From positions 62,001 to 126,000 of the forward strand of contig AJFK01000563.1 in the NCBI GenBank assembly GCA_000467715.1: a stretch of DNA of 64,000 bases, in the 5' to 3' direction. The notes below the pieces were generated by a model. It searched no databases and was not told the DNA's origin. It was given only the letters and a program-made list of their open reading frames with translations. The stretch is from Hysterium pulicare CBS 123377 (Eukaryota; Ascomycota; Dothideomycetes; Hysteriales; Hysteriaceae). This document shows, in pieces, positions 1-11,354 of the stretch; the first letter of the stretch is position 1, and every line of letters starts with the position of its first letter. The translations under genes were made by a program, and so were the position numbers.

Positions 1-1645
1 CCTTTGAAGTGCCAAAGCCTGGTCTCGCCCAGTCAGGTAATTGTGACACTGGCATAAGGTTAGGTTCATTTGCATCCCTCTTCGGTTTCGGTGCTGGAAC
101 ATGAATCTCTTCGTAGCCTTTGAAAGTTCGCTTGGTGGAGCCTTGAGGCAATTTTACGCTGGGATTGGTCATGAGATGATTTCCTTGGTCGAAGACAAGA
201 TTTTCCAAATTAATGAGTCGTTTTGGCTGCAGTCCACCAACTAAGCCTCCGTCTTTGGGAGCATCGGCCATCGCAGCATCCTTGGTTTCTGTAGATAGAT
301 CGATATCCATCAGGTCGATTTTCATTTTCTTGGGGCCAGATGTGCCATTAAGTGTAGCTCCGGTTTCTCGAGCGCGGAGCTCGTTCAGGATGTGTCTATG
401 GCCCTCAGCGATCATTTCTCGCTCGACTGCGGCCCTCGCGTCTTTATCGTCGGCAGCCCGTCTCCAGCGAGTGACCCAGACGATCTTGTCTCGATTGAGA
501 ACGAATTTTGAGACGAGTTCGTGTTGCTCATAATCGAACAGTTCCATCAGGTCATTCTCGATCTCGCGCAAGGGCTTCTCTTCGCCATCTTCTCCAACTC
601 CGGACATGATCTCGAGCGCCTTTTGGGTTTTATCTTGTTGGGTATGTGCGTCCTCATACACTTGACCAATTTGTCTCTGCAGCCAAAACGCATCAATCTC
701 GTGAGCTGGGATAAATCTCTCCGTTTTCTTCTTACTGCCAGTGGTATCCGCTACACTAGCATTGATGATCATCTCTTCGTTGTCAGCCATATCGTCATTT
801 TCTTCTCCGTCTACGGCTGCTCCGCCTGCAGCAGCAGCCTCTTCGGCACCGTTCCGTTCGACGAATGCGTCTCCTTCTTCGTCAGAAGATTCATCTTCAT
901 CTCGGACCTCAAACGTCTGGCCAGCGTTTTCATCCTCTTCATCCTCTTCGTCAAACACGACAGCGACACCCTGCTTTTCGTCAATCTCAGCATCGTCTCC
1001 AGCCTCAGCAGCTTCTTCCATTTCTTCATCCTCGTCTTGAGCCTCATAATCTGTGATCTTCTTTCCGAGGTTGACCAGTTCGTTGAACTCTTTCGGACCC
1101 ATGGAAGTACCAAGAATATCGTCAACCTCTTTTTTCTTGTCAAAGTCCTTTAAGCTATCATCTTTGAGATACTCTAGGACAGCGTCTGCGGCACTCCTAG
1201 TGACATGATTCGGGACATCTCCTAAACTCCTTCCAACGATCGTGGTAATTAGATCGTACGTTGCTCTCGTAGCAGGTGTTCGCGGTCTGTATTTCAAGTC
1301 TTCTACAAGAAGATCCTGTTGTGACAGTATGCCAGCTCCCCGTAACTGAGCAGGCTCTCCGCGCTTCCTCTTCCTCTGCTCCCGTTCTAGCACATCTTCA
1401 CCTTCGCGTATGCTCCCTCGCTCTATACCGCTTGGACCCTTCGGTTTCTTTTTCTCTGTCGGCGCGTTTTCCCTCGCTGTGCGCGAACCCATGTCGCGGA
1501 TGTTGATGCGCCCTGCCAGCGACTCTGGATCTCCAGTATTTTCATCTCCTCGGCGAGTGACGAAACGTCGGTCCGCCTGGAGGACCAAATTTGACATAGC
1601 CGCATATTTGAATTGGGCGAGGTTGTTCTCCTTTTTGTCCGCCAT
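1..1645 (-). CDS. BRR2: Pre-mRNA-splicing helicase BRR2, N-terminal part (cut by window edge)
   Basis: This encodes the first 548 residues of the U5 snRNP DExD/H helicase that unwinds U4/U6 during spliceosome activation. The frame is open without introns from the start codon at 1645 (MADKKENNLAQF) to the left edge, so the helicase cassettes lie outside the window. The N-terminal region characteristic of BRR2 is visible: a LKYRPRTPATRATYDLI stretch near residue 130, a long acidic tract around residues 220-270, the FIPAHEIDAFWLQRQIG block near residue 300, and near the end the plug-type sequence GYEEIHVPAPKPK followed by PVSQLPDWARPGF, which in BRR2 precedes the first helicase domain. The next gene lies in tandem upstream. 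Identity is very secure; only the N-terminal quarter is present. Confidence 0.95.
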   Translation of the reverse strand, partial: MADKKENNLAQFKYAAMSNLVLQADRRFVTRRGDENTGDPESLAGRINIRDMGSRTARENAPTEKKKPKGPSGIERGSIREGEDVLEREQRKRKRGEPAQLRGAGILSQQDLLVEDLKYRPRTPATRATYDLITTIVGRSLGDVPNHVTRSAADAVLEYLKDDSLKDFDKKKEVDDILGTSMGPKEFNELVNLGKKITDYEAQDEDEEMEEAAEAGDDAEIDEKQGVAVVFDEEDEEDENAGQTFEVRDEDESSDEEGDAFVERNGAEEAAAAGGAAVDGEENDDMADNEEMIINASVADTTGSKKKTERFIPAHEIDAFWLQRQIGQVYEDAHTQQDKTQKALEIMSGVGEDGEEKPLREIENDLMELFDYEQHELVSKFVLNRDKIVWVTRWRRAADDKDARAAVEREMIAEGHRHILNELRARETGATLNGTSGPKKMKIDLMDIDLSTETKDAAMADAPKDGGLVGGLQPKRLINLENLVFDQGNHLMTNPSVKLPQGSTKRTFKGYEEIHVPAPKPKRDANEPNLMPVSQLPDWARPGFGTSK

Positions 1646-2117
1646 GTTGAAGGAGTCTGTAGGATACTCTAGGGAAACGGTGAGGGCTAGTTTGGCTTTG
1701 AGGTTGAAAAGGCCGGTAGTGCAGTAGAGGAGAATGCAGCCGGAGCTAGGCGTCTACAGGAGCGGCCGATGGAGAGAGGTGTGAGGCAGAGTGATGAATT
1801 GCGGTTGTGAGACAACCATGAATTCTCGTCCTGTCGTTGCCTTCAAGTAAATAAATTCTACATCTGAGCTCGGACCAGTCGCGCTTGCCCAGTTTGGCTT
1901 AGCTCGTTCTTCGTTGCAGGCCGAGTGAACGATTGTACCGATTTAGACAAACATTGGTAGCAGATTTAGACACCATTATCAAGAACTGTTTCTCAGTATT
2001 TATACCACATTGAAGTATGAAAGGAGAGCAACTAAATGTATGCATATGGCTATTGAGTCAAATCTAATGTCCAAATCACTGCTTAAAAACCAAGGGATAT
2101 CAACGCTTTAACCCAAT
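1646..2117. other. Intergenic gap between BRR2 and the CLIP-170-like gene
   Basis: This 472-base stretch must hold the BRR2 promoter and the 3' end of the CLIP-170-like gene, both on the minus strand. I see no conserved coding sequence or repeat in it. Confidence 0.6.
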
Positions 2118-4563
2118 TCAAAATGCATCTTCGTTAGGACATGCCGTCACATCATGACCTTCATTCTCGCAAAGCGCGCACCATTTGTCGGGGTCAGCCA
2201 CACGAGTTCCTTTTGGAGGGACGAGCGATGCGTTGAAGGGCATCGGAAGGGGCGCAGATGGAGCATTTCCAGGGGTTTTGCTTGGTGTTAATGCTGGAGG
2301 TCGCGCGCCATCGGATGACATGGAAAGACTTCTTAGGCCCTCGATGACAGCATCTTTGCCATTTCTCTTGTGGCCGTCTGGGGTCCTCACTGGTCCCTCT
2401 AAACTACTTCCCATCGCGGAGCAGTTGAGAATGTCATGGCCTCCCGTTTCGCAGATTTCACACCATAGGACGCTTCCTTCTACTGACGACTGGGTATCCG
2501 TCTCCATCATGGGCTCTAGTGTCGAAGAAGGTTCGTGGCGGTGGATTTGCGGAGATCCTCTCCAGCTAACAACTGTTCCCTTGGAGTCTCTCCCGGATGA
2601 CCGTTTCTCCTTCACAGCCGTACGTTCTGACATGCCGTTGCTAACCATGCTTTCGCGCTGCTCAACGTGGGCAGCCTCAGTTTTCAGACGCTCAATCTCA
2701 CGTTCTAGTTCCTCTTCCCGGAAAGCTTTCCTTTCGACAAGCCCCCGTAGTTCCTCCTTTTCTCGTTCTAAGCGATCCGCTCGAGCCTGCGCCTTGTTCA
2801 GTTCTTCTGCACTCCCCGCACCAGCAGATCCCTGGCGCACCATTGGCGACCTTCCATGTTCATTACCAGGGCTTCCAACGTCTGGCCCGGAACTCAATGA
2901 ATGAATGATGGCTTTCAGTCCTCGGATTTCGTCATCTCGTTGCTCTACTTCTCTTGATCCACTAGGGCTCATGGGGCCATCCATAATGGCGCCGGCACCT
3001 TTAAGGGCTGCCGCAGCTTTCTCTCGTTCTCGCCGAAGTTCTGATCGGCCCCTTTCTACCTCACCCCTCAGAAATTCGACTTCGCCTCGGGCCTCTGCTT
3101 CGCCGCGCCGAGCGTCCTCGAGGCCTTCTTCTAGTTCTTGAACGAGATCTTCCAGCTGTTTCAGTTGCCGTGCTACGCTCTCGACATCCTCCCCCCTCTC
3201 ATGAAGTTCTCTAACCTCACTCATAAGATCGTCCACCTTTTTCTCGTAAACTCGTTCTGTCTCAGTGCTTGCCATCTCTAATGTGTCGATTGTGCTCCGG
3301 AAGTCTGCCCGATGAGCGTCGAACTCAGCAGTCAGCATTGATATCTTGTCGTTCTTTTCGCGGAGAAGCGCGCGCAATTGCGCGACATCGTTGCTTTCAG
3401 GCGCTCCACTACGTAATCGTACAGAGTCAAATCCATCTTCTGGAAGGAGGTTCTGAATTTCCGTAAGGCTTGTTTCCATTTCTGCCAAGGAGGCAGCTTG
3501 CTCTCTCAATTGTCGATCTCGCTCTTCGAGCATCTTTTTGAGTTTCTGAATCTCCTCCTCGGCTTGTCCGGACGCGGGTCGCCCTCGAGCTTTGAAGCTC
3601 GATACAGAGTCATTGCTAGTTCGGGCGATCCCTACTGGAGTTGTTTCGGTGTCTTCATCAATAACATCGTATTGACCGAGCCGTGAATTATTCCGGGAAT
3701 AAGGTCGGGGTGGCCCCGGAGTTCGGGGTTTCGCTATGCCGCCAGCCTTTGGCACAGGACTGTTGAATCTGGGTGTCCCTATTTGACTTTTGGAGAAAGA
3801 CGCGGGACCAAGGGAAGGATTTCTTCCAGGCGTCGGGGCAAGATTTGGTTGTTTGCGGAAAGGAGACTCTGGTCTTGGGAGGGACGGTCTGCCTTTGGGT
3901 TTGAAGACTGGACTTGCAGCGCGTGCGCCTGGCCCAACAGATTGAGAGAACTTGGGTATCGAAGGCGTATCTGGACTGTACTTATTGGGGTTGCCGGCAG
4001 TCGAATGACTGAAGTTGTTAAACGAGGGTGTTGTAGGAGTTGGCGGGAACGTATCGGAGGAGAGGGTAGGCGAAGCTCGTTTTGAGGCGCGATTAATCGG
4101 TAGAAAGATACCAGAGCCAGGTACAGAAGTAGTAAAATAACGAGTGCTAGCTTTCAGTTAGCGATGTTTGGTTTCCAACTGAGGCTATACAATGTTGAGC
4201 AGAAACGAAGTATATCGCTTACCCGTCTACGTCGCCGTCATTCTTGCCCCTGGAAGCGTATTCTCTGCTAAGCTCAACGCCGGCAAACACGCCCTTCTTG
4301 CCACGGACACTACCAATGAATTTTACGACTCCATGCATGCCACCGGGAACATCGACGTTGTCGCCCACTTCGATATCTCGACCATCGGAGACAGCCATCT
4401 TGTTTGAAGGTGTTATCGGAGCACCGACGAGGGCGTTGAGGGAAGCTTTGCGAGCAATAGCGGTGCTGGCAGCAAGGCTTAGATTGGGTGAAGAAGCAGT
4501 GTTGTGCAACTGGCTCGCGAGAGACGGACGCGACGGCGGCCCTAGCCTTCGCGGGGTCTGCAT
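2118..4563 (-). CDS. CLIP-170-like microtubule plus-end tracking protein (CAP-Gly, coiled coil, two zinc knuckles)
   Basis: This is a 789-residue homologue of CLIP-170 (Tip1 of fission yeast, ClipA of Aspergillus), which rides growing microtubule ends. Two exons, 4563-4223 and 4146-2118, flank a 76-nt intron with a GTAAGC donor and a GCTAAC branch site; the lengths sum to 790 codons including the stop. A CAP-Gly domain spans about residues 65-130 with the signature GKNDG at 106-110 and GVFAGVEL before it. A Ser/Pro-rich basic linker follows, then a long coiled coil from about residue 300 to 600. The C-terminus carries two CCHC knuckles, CEICETGGHDILNC and CALCENEGHDVTAC, and ends in EDAF, an acidic-aromatic tail like those that bind CAP-Gly and EB proteins. 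The splice joins two halves of the CAP-Gly domain, which supports the model strongly. Confidence 0.93.
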
Positions 4564-5801
4564 GGTGACCAGGTGAATGGCGGTTCCCTAGTGAGTGAAG
4601 GTTGTTTGTCATGGGCTTCACTCCGGTTCAAACAACTTAAGGAGGTGTTCCAGGTTTGTCGTTGTTTTGAGGGTGAAGGATGTGACGCAGGGTCCACCCG
4701 AGTCACACGGACAGGGGCAGGAGATCATTATCAGTTGGCTCTGGCTGACGCTTTCAGACAGCTCGACATGTCAACCAATTGTCATCTAGTGCCCTTGCTT
4801 ATGATACTGTAGTATTACATGTCTTGCACTTATACTATGACCATGTACCTGCCTCCTGACTGCTAACATTTGGATATTGAATGCCAAATGTTGTAACACC
4901 AACCTTGGAATCGAGGATCATGCTGGCTCACCTGGAACACCGGGGTCGGTTTATGCTTGGGGATACTTGTCCATTTGTTTACCTTTCCGCACAGAGCCAT
5001 TCTGGGTAGTAAGTAAACATAGGAGTGTGTATGTGGTACAATTCTCTTGTTGATGTTTCATCTTGCCGTAAGTCATCTCCTTCACGCAAAGTTTGTATGC
5101 TTGATTTTCACGAATCAATGTAGATCTCATGGCTGGTAAAGCGAACATGGTATATTTACCCGTCAATTTGGAGGAAATATAGGACGGGTGAAAGAGCGCT
5201 CGATATTCTTGTCATCCGCTTCAACTTGGCTTTCCAAGTAAATACGCCTCAAAATACGCGTCACCACGTGCACGCCAAGCCTCCTTTCCGCTCCTCAAGG
5301 CAAACCGTTTACCGACCGGCTAGAGAGTTCCTCTCTAGGACACTTCTCTTGCCTTATCGATGAAACTGAGTTCTTCCACATGAAGTGGAGGGATTTGTTC
5401 GCTCCAGTCCCTCTTTTTATAAGAAGCCCGCTGCGTGGTTCTAGGATGAGCAAACCGGTGATGTCTTTAATCGATGACACTGTACACACATACCAATGGT
5501 GGAAGGCTATACAACAAGCTCAAGAGAGGAAGATCACAAACTAGCCAAGCGTTCACACTCTCATCCCATCACGGTTCATATTTACTGTCCCGAGGGTGCT
5601 ACCCAAAATATTCAACTGGTAGAGATCTTTTCGCTTCATGCTCTCCGCGTTTCCTTTCTCTTCATGACCGCGTTCGCATGGTCTATCCAACTGATCCTAT
5701 TGGCCACTACTGAGCTCATATTCCTTCGAATCCTTCGAAAGTAATCCTACTACCAGCACCACTTAGATTTCTATCATGTCCTTATAATTTCTATTTCGAA
5801 A
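4564..5801. other. Gene-free stretch
   Basis: About 1.2 kb between the CLIP-170-like start and the epoxide hydrolase relic. It holds the CLIP-170 promoter and one small perfect inverted repeat, listed separately. The open frames here are short and resemble no family I know. Confidence 0.55.
4865..4892. repeat. Small inverted repeat, 9-bp arms
   Basis: The arms aacatttgg (4865-4873) and ccaaatgtt (4884-4892) are perfect reverse complements around a 10-base spacer. It lies in non-coding DNA and could form a short hairpin. Chance is a reasonable explanation at this length. Confidence 0.6.
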
Positions 5802-7160
5802 ATGGCCAGTGTTCGTCCAGTCCAGCTGAAGGTGCATCATGCGCAACTCGAGATGCTTCACCAGAAGTTAAGCCTGGCTGAGTTCCCCGACAAACTCAAG
5901 GAGGCACAACGGAATTACGGGACGTCATTGACCGAGGTGAAGCGTCTCCCGGCGCATTGGAAAGACAGCTTTAATTGGAAAAAAGTCGAGCAGAGTATCA
6001 ACAAGCTCTGAAATTTCACCACCACTATCCAAGTTCAGGGATTTGATGCCATAGATTTGCATTTCATTCACCAGAAAGTAATATTGAAGCAGCTGTTCCT
6101 TTGATCTTTGTGCACGGATGTGAGTTGTGCTCCCACATGTGACGAACGTGCATTCTTGGCCCTCCTCCAGGGTTTGGCAGCTTTCTAAAGTCACCAAGCG
6201 CCTCCCTCTATTAGGAGATAATAGCCTAACTGGCGGTTCATCGTTCCACGTTGTGGCTCCATCCTTACCAAAGTTTGGATCTCTGCCGGGATCAGAAAGC
6301 CAGGCTTCGGACTCGGGCAGTACGCAGAGGTATGCCATAAACTCATGTCGGCCCTAGGGTATGAGCAGTATGTGGGCCAGGGAGGTGAATAGGTATGAGA
6401 TCGTGTTTGTACTGTAAATAGAAAACCAGGTTTGTTTCTGATAGGGAATTACGGCGCTAGTATCACTCGCATCATAGGACAGCAATATCCCTCATCTCTC
6501 AAAGCCTCCCATCTTAACCTTGTCCCATCTACACCACCTTCCTTTAGTTCTCCTAATTCGTTTTTACGCTTCCTTACCACGCATCTTCTCAAACTCTATA
6601 CGCCCGCCGAAGCTGAGGGTTTCGCTCAAGCTCAAAACATCCAGAAAAATGACATGCGGTAGTACCATCAGCAGACTACGAAGCCTCAGACTGTAGGATA
6701 TGCGCTAGCAGACAGTCCCATAGGCCTTTTGGCCTGGATTTACGAAAGGTTGCACGACTGGACGGACGACTATCCTTGGACGGACGATGATATATGTACT
6801 TGGGTGAGCCTGGATTGGTTTAGCACCATAGGGCCAGCAGCGAGCGTGCGCATCTATTACGAGTCCCTCAGGGGAGATTTTCCTACAAAGGCTGGCGTCT
6901 ATATCCCCGGAGTGAAGATGGTAAGCTCATATCTTACTCTTCGAAAAATGTCCTCGTTGAAAAAAGACTAAGCCTCATTGAGGGCCTTGCCTACTTTCCC
7001 GAAGAAATTTCTGTCTACCAAAGGCATGGGGCACATCCTTAGACGAGGTTGTCTTTGAAGCGAACATGGTAGTGGTGGTCACTTTGCAGCCTGGGAACGG
7101 CCAGAGGCGATTGCGGGTGACTTGAGAATCATGTTTGGTAAAGGCGGAGGGTGTATGGGG
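5802..7160 (+). pseudogene. Decayed epoxide hydrolase (EHN plus alpha/beta-hydrolase) gene
   Basis: Scattered in-order blocks match a fungal epoxide hydrolase of the microsomal type. From 5802 the N-terminal EHN domain is readable (HQKLSLAEFPDKL, then EVKRLPAHWKDSFNW), followed by an in-frame TGA after SINKL and continued homology (FTTTIQVQGFDAIDLHF). After about 6076 the frame shifts to SNIEAAVPLIFVHG, the oxyanion-hole motif, and shifts again before VTKRLPLLGDN near 6194. Later blocks are GLGQYAEVCHKLMSALGYEQY (near 6310), ASITRIIGQQYPSSLKASHL (near 6449), [20 protein letters not shown] (near 6700) after an in-frame TAG, and [19 protein letters not shown] near 7085-7140. At least two nonsense codons and three frame breaks cannot all be explained by introns, although remnants of introns are also visible. 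It is a pseudogene of moderate age. Confidence 0.85.
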
Positions 7161-7703
7161 TTGTTCAAGGCCGAAGTGGCTTGTTGGATAGGATGAAATT
7201 TGTCATTTCATTGAAGGAACTCTGCGAGTACTCTCATTCGACTCGTGCCTGGCACACGAGTTTATGTCCGTCATGTTGTTCAGTCCTCGCCTTCAGCCGC
7301 ATCTCGAACCAAGCAACCTCCACTTCAAAACGTCACTTGACGCTATAATGGAGAGGTTCATTTAGAGAAGAATATGGCGAAGTAGACTGAAAGCAATTGC
7401 AGTTGGGCCATAACGTGTCATGGCACTGCCCTGGCCGGGATGACACATAAAAGAAAAACCTGATATGAAAGAGTAATAACCCCAATATGCTTTCGTATCA
7501 AACATTTGCAGCGTTATCTATTACGCTTCGCATTGGAATGTTAAGGAGGGTCTGTCAGACTGTTGGAGGGTAGAACGGTTCCCCCACCCTAAATTCCCCA
7601 GACTCCTCGCGAACCTCGGCACGGGAGTGGATCTGCTTTCCCGCATCACAGAAGCTACAAAAGAACACCCGCCGCAGCAACACTATGTATCTCTACCACA
7701 AAC
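7161..7703. other. Intergenic gap before the APH-type kinase
   Basis: This holds the tail of the decayed epoxide hydrolase and the promoter of the next gene. I see no further coding homology. Confidence 0.5.
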
Positions 7704-8988
7704 ATGGCCGGTGCCGTTCGACAACCCATTGATGTCGCCTCTTTGGAGCGCTATATCCAGGCCAACGTGCCCGAGATTCAGGTGCCAATCGATGTAAAGC
7801 AGGTACTTCAAGACCCTAAGCCGAGTTCAAGTCCGAAGGCACAGATATTGACAATTGCAGTTTGGCTATGGTCAATCCAATCCCACATACCAGTTGACGG
7901 ATAAGAGCGGTCGGAAATATGTTATGCGGAAGAAGCCTCCGGGGACACTGTTGTCGAAGACTGCACATAAGGTCGACCGAGAATACCGGATAATACATGC
8001 GCTTGAGAAAACGGACGTACCGATCCCCAGAGCTCTGTGTCTTTGTGAAGATGACAGTGTCATTGGGACTGTATTCTATATTATGACTTTTCTAGATGGT
8101 AGAATATTTGAGGACCCCGCAATACCAGGCGTTTCACCAGAGGAGAGGACTAAGATGTAAGTGGGGACATCACACATTCTGGAGTTTAGCAGATCTAATG
8201 CTGACTCTTGCTTTTAGGTGGCATTCTGCAGTCACTACATTAGCCAAATTTCACAAAGTCAACCCAAAGAGCGTGGATCTGGCATCTTTCGGCAAGCCAT
8301 CAGGATTCTATAACCGGCAGATAGCAACATTCAACACCATATCAAAAGCTCAGGCACAGGCTGTGGATGTCGATACAAAGGAGCCTGTAGGAAAGATTCC
8401 GCATCAAGATGATATTGTCGCCTTCTTCAGTGATGCAAAGACGCAACCGAAAGATCGCAGCAGTTTCGTACACGGCGATTATAAGATAGACAATGTCGTA
8501 TTTCACAAAACAGAACCGCGCGTCATCGGCATTCTGGAGTAAGTTGAAGTGACGTCCACAGATCGCTATCTACTGCTGACATCTTCTCCTGCAGTTGGGA
8601 AATGGCGACCATCGGTCACCCTCTGTCTGATGTAGTGAATCTTTTAACACCCTTTATCACAGCCTCTTCGCAGAAGGCTCTGAGTATTGGAAGAGGAAGC
8701 ACGGCTTTCCAACCCGGAGAAACTGAAGGCTTGCCATCTCGAGATCAGCTAATCTCGTGGTATTCCGAAGTTGCGGGGTGGGATCCTAGCCCTGACATGA
8801 CATGGGGAGACGCATTCGGTATCTACAGAGGGTCGATCATCATGCAAGGCATAGCCGCGAGATATGCTCTTAGGCAGGCAAGCAGCGCAAAAGCGCATGA
8901 ATACGCTGCGCAGATGAAGCCGTTCGCTGAGATTGCCTGGGACTTAGTACAGGAGTATAAGCGCACGCACGAGAAAGCGAAATTATAG
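7704..8988 (+). CDS. APH/ACAD10-11-type phosphotransferase (kinase-like)
   Basis: This is a stand-alone aminoglycoside-phosphotransferase fold protein resembling the kinase domain of mammalian ACAD10/ACAD11; substrate unknown, plausibly a small hydroxylated metabolite or acyl-CoA. Four exons (7704-7802, 7861-8156, 8218-8538, 8595-8988) give 369 residues, and all three introns (58, 61 and 56 nt) have canonical ends. The nucleotide-binding lysine lies in YVMRKKPPG, the catalytic Brenner motif is [14 protein letters not shown], and the metal-binding motif [15 protein letters not shown] is created by the third splice, which confirms the model. The N-terminus carries no acyl-CoA dehydrogenase domain. 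It sits between a pseudogene and a convergent SmG gene, so context gives no clue to its substrate. Confidence 0.9.
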
Positions 8989-9265
8989 CATAACTGTAGT
9001 ATTAGATTATTGAAGCAGAACTTTTGCGTACCCCGGCAGATCCCTATGTATATCCATTGACAAAAATATCATGCAACATTGGTATCATTTGCTGTAAAAC
9101 CTGCCAACTACCAACGTTAACAATTGTGATGCTTTCGTCTATGGCCTGTATGAGAAAAGGGTAAAGGATGCATACCCTAAGCTTATCTCCCAACGCCCCT
9201 ATAAAGACCCCAATCTTCCATCCATCCTGATTAAAGAAACTTCCTGTAGCCTTCTCCATGGCATT

Positions 9266-9721
9266 CTATCCCCGGTGGCGGTGATCATCTCCCCCTCCAA
9301 TTCTCTCCAAGGCCTGAGTATAGTATTAGTAGATGCCTGATATATTGAATGTAGGTTGAAAAGATGCGGCACCGACCTCTAGCATTACCACTGCGTTGCC
9401 TCTGATGACGACCATGCCGATGGGTACCTTCTCACCTCCCGCCTTTTCTTCGACGGCGTCATCTAGGACGATGTTGAGGTAAACCTGCCACATCCACAGT
9501 CAGCGCAACTCACATCAAAGATGGATAGAAGGGTTTATAAGATTTCAGAACGGGGCATACATCATAACCACGCAAAATTCCAAGAACTTTGCGACTCCCA
9601 TTCAGTTGCACGAACAGGCGCTTGTCGAGGTACTGCACTCAAGAGTTAGCTATATGTGATCTTGAAGATCTATTCACACGGAGGAGCTTACTTTCTTCAG
9701 TTCGGGCTGAGCCTGGGGCAT
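9266..9721 (-). CDS. SMX2: Small nuclear ribonucleoprotein SmG
   Basis: SmG is one of seven Sm proteins that form the ring on U1, U2, U4 and U5 snRNAs. Four small exons (9721-9692, 9632-9561, 9484-9377, 9313-9266) give 85 residues, close to the 76-77 of human and yeast SmG. The joined protein starts MPQAQPELKKYLDKRL and shows Sm1 (VQLNGSRKVLGILRGYD) and Sm2 (GMVVIRGNAVVMLEAL). The third intron has a less usual GTCGGT donor but an excellent CTAATAC branch site. It is divergent from NTR2, another splicing factor, with 240 bp between start codons. Confidence 0.95.
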
Positions 9722-9961
9722 ATTGAACGATTGAGTATTTGGATCTTGAGTTTGTTTCGGGTTTCGTTGAAGTTGGGTCGGCAGTACGTGTGGAAGTGAA
9801 GACGGGGTGAAGCTGCGACAGCTTTTTTAAGGTCGAGGGTCAGTCGGTGAAAGGTCGGTAATGCGAACTTGCTCGTGGTCCGTGCCACGAGCATGGAACG
9901 TGCTTGCTCGACTTTCGCATTAATCGACTTTGCCTCGTGGTTTCTTGCCTCGTGAGACAAC

Positions 9962-11354
9962 ATGCAAAAATCCTTTGCCGCTAGGCGCGTACCGCGTAAG
10001 ATTGGCCAAGATGAGGAAGAAGAGTCCAAACATGTAGAAAGTCCGGACAGCCGGGCTGATCCTGAGCAATCTAAAGGTATGGATCCCACCCGGAATTTGT
10101 TCATGGTTCTTGCTTTCTGACGCTCGTAGACCACACTCGCTGACGGAGTATACAGAACCCGTAGTGAAACGGCCGATTTTGACCTCGAAACCAAAAAAAC
10201 GCTCGTCGTTACGACTGTCTTTTGGTCCTGGTGAAGCTTCTACCGATGGCAGCGACGAGAACAATGGCACATCTGTCTTCACTCCTAAAAAGTCGAATTT
10301 AAGCAGACTGGTTATTGAGAGAAATGCGGAGAGGAAGTCCCTCCGAACGTCTCTCTCCTCTGAACGTCTACCTGTCCGTGCTGGCTTGTCAGAAGAGAAG
10401 CCTACCTACAACAAAGATTATATAGCCGAACTTCGAAGTTCAACGCCTTCGACTCCCAAGGACCTGAAATCTGCACAATCAGGTGAAGAGCAGGAATTGT
10501 CGAGAGAAGTTGATATTGCCTCCAAATTTGGCCCACTTGCAAGCCTGTCCACGGACGACTCCTCGGCAATCCCGACTGAGGCCGAGATACGAGAGAAGAA
10601 AGAAAGGAGGGCGCGCTTAGCAAAAGAACAAAAGGCAGTGGAACTTCTTGGTGAAGACGAGGAAGATGACTGGGCGTCAGACGATTCGGAGTTTCGTAAA
10701 AATAAAAATGAGATCTCTCTGCGACCGAAAGAAAAGTATGGAGAAACACGACTCGTCCGCGATGACGAAGATATCGCCGAAGGTTTCGATGATTTTGTCG
10801 AGGATGGTGGAATTTCTCTGGGCCGAAAAGCGGAGCGCGAAGCAGAGAGGAAGCGACGCGCTGAGATGGCAGAGCTTATAGCTGGTGCTGAGCGAGAATC
10901 GGAAGATGATGGGTCAGATGACTCGGAGGCTGATCGGAATGCTGCATATGAAGCTGCTCAGACGCGGGCAGGGACATATGGAAGGAGCGACCGAGAGGCA
11001 GATGACTCCCACAAGACACCCCCGCGAATCACCCCGTTGCCGGATCTGGACCAGGTTGTGGAACGATTACGCGCTGAGTTAAGGAGTAAAGAGCAGGCCA
11101 GGGAGAGGATGCTGAAGAGAATGGAAGATTTGAAACAAGAGAAAACGAGGATCGATGAACGACAAGGGTGGGTCCAATCGCAACTAAAAGCGACTGGAGA
11201 AAACTATGAGAAATTGAGGATTGAAGCAGGTCTCGGAGGTGGACCTGCAACGCCTCTCAATGGTGCTGATGGCGGCAAAATGGTGGTGACCCGGGGATTG
11301 GAGAGTCTGGGAGCGACACCGATAGCTCCAGCGCAAGACTCCAGTGAAGAGTGA
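9962..11354 (+). CDS. NTR2: NTR2-like spliceosome disassembly factor
   Basis: NTR2 acts with NTR1 and the helicase PRP43 to dismantle the intron-lariat spliceosome. Two exons, 9962-10076 and 10156-11354, give 437 residues. The N-terminus MQKSFAARRVPRKIG followed by an acidic stretch, the block EPVVKRPILTSKPKK joined by the splice, and the KDYIAELRSSTPSTPKDL motif match the fungal Ntr2 family. The C-terminal half is charged and probably helical, including a coiled coil around residues 340-400. The intron acceptor at 10155 (TACAG) is chosen because it alone restores the frame; a nearer CGTAG would not. The family is recognised from memory of these short motifs, so confidence is a little lower than for its neighbours. 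Confidence 0.82.

Noticed and set aside
741-1153. Serine-rich and leucine-rich plus-strand frames
   Set aside because: They are reverse-strand shadows of the acidic tract of BRR2.
5474-5744. Two overlapping short frames before the epoxide hydrolase relic
   Set aside because: Neither continues the hydrolase homology nor resembles another family.
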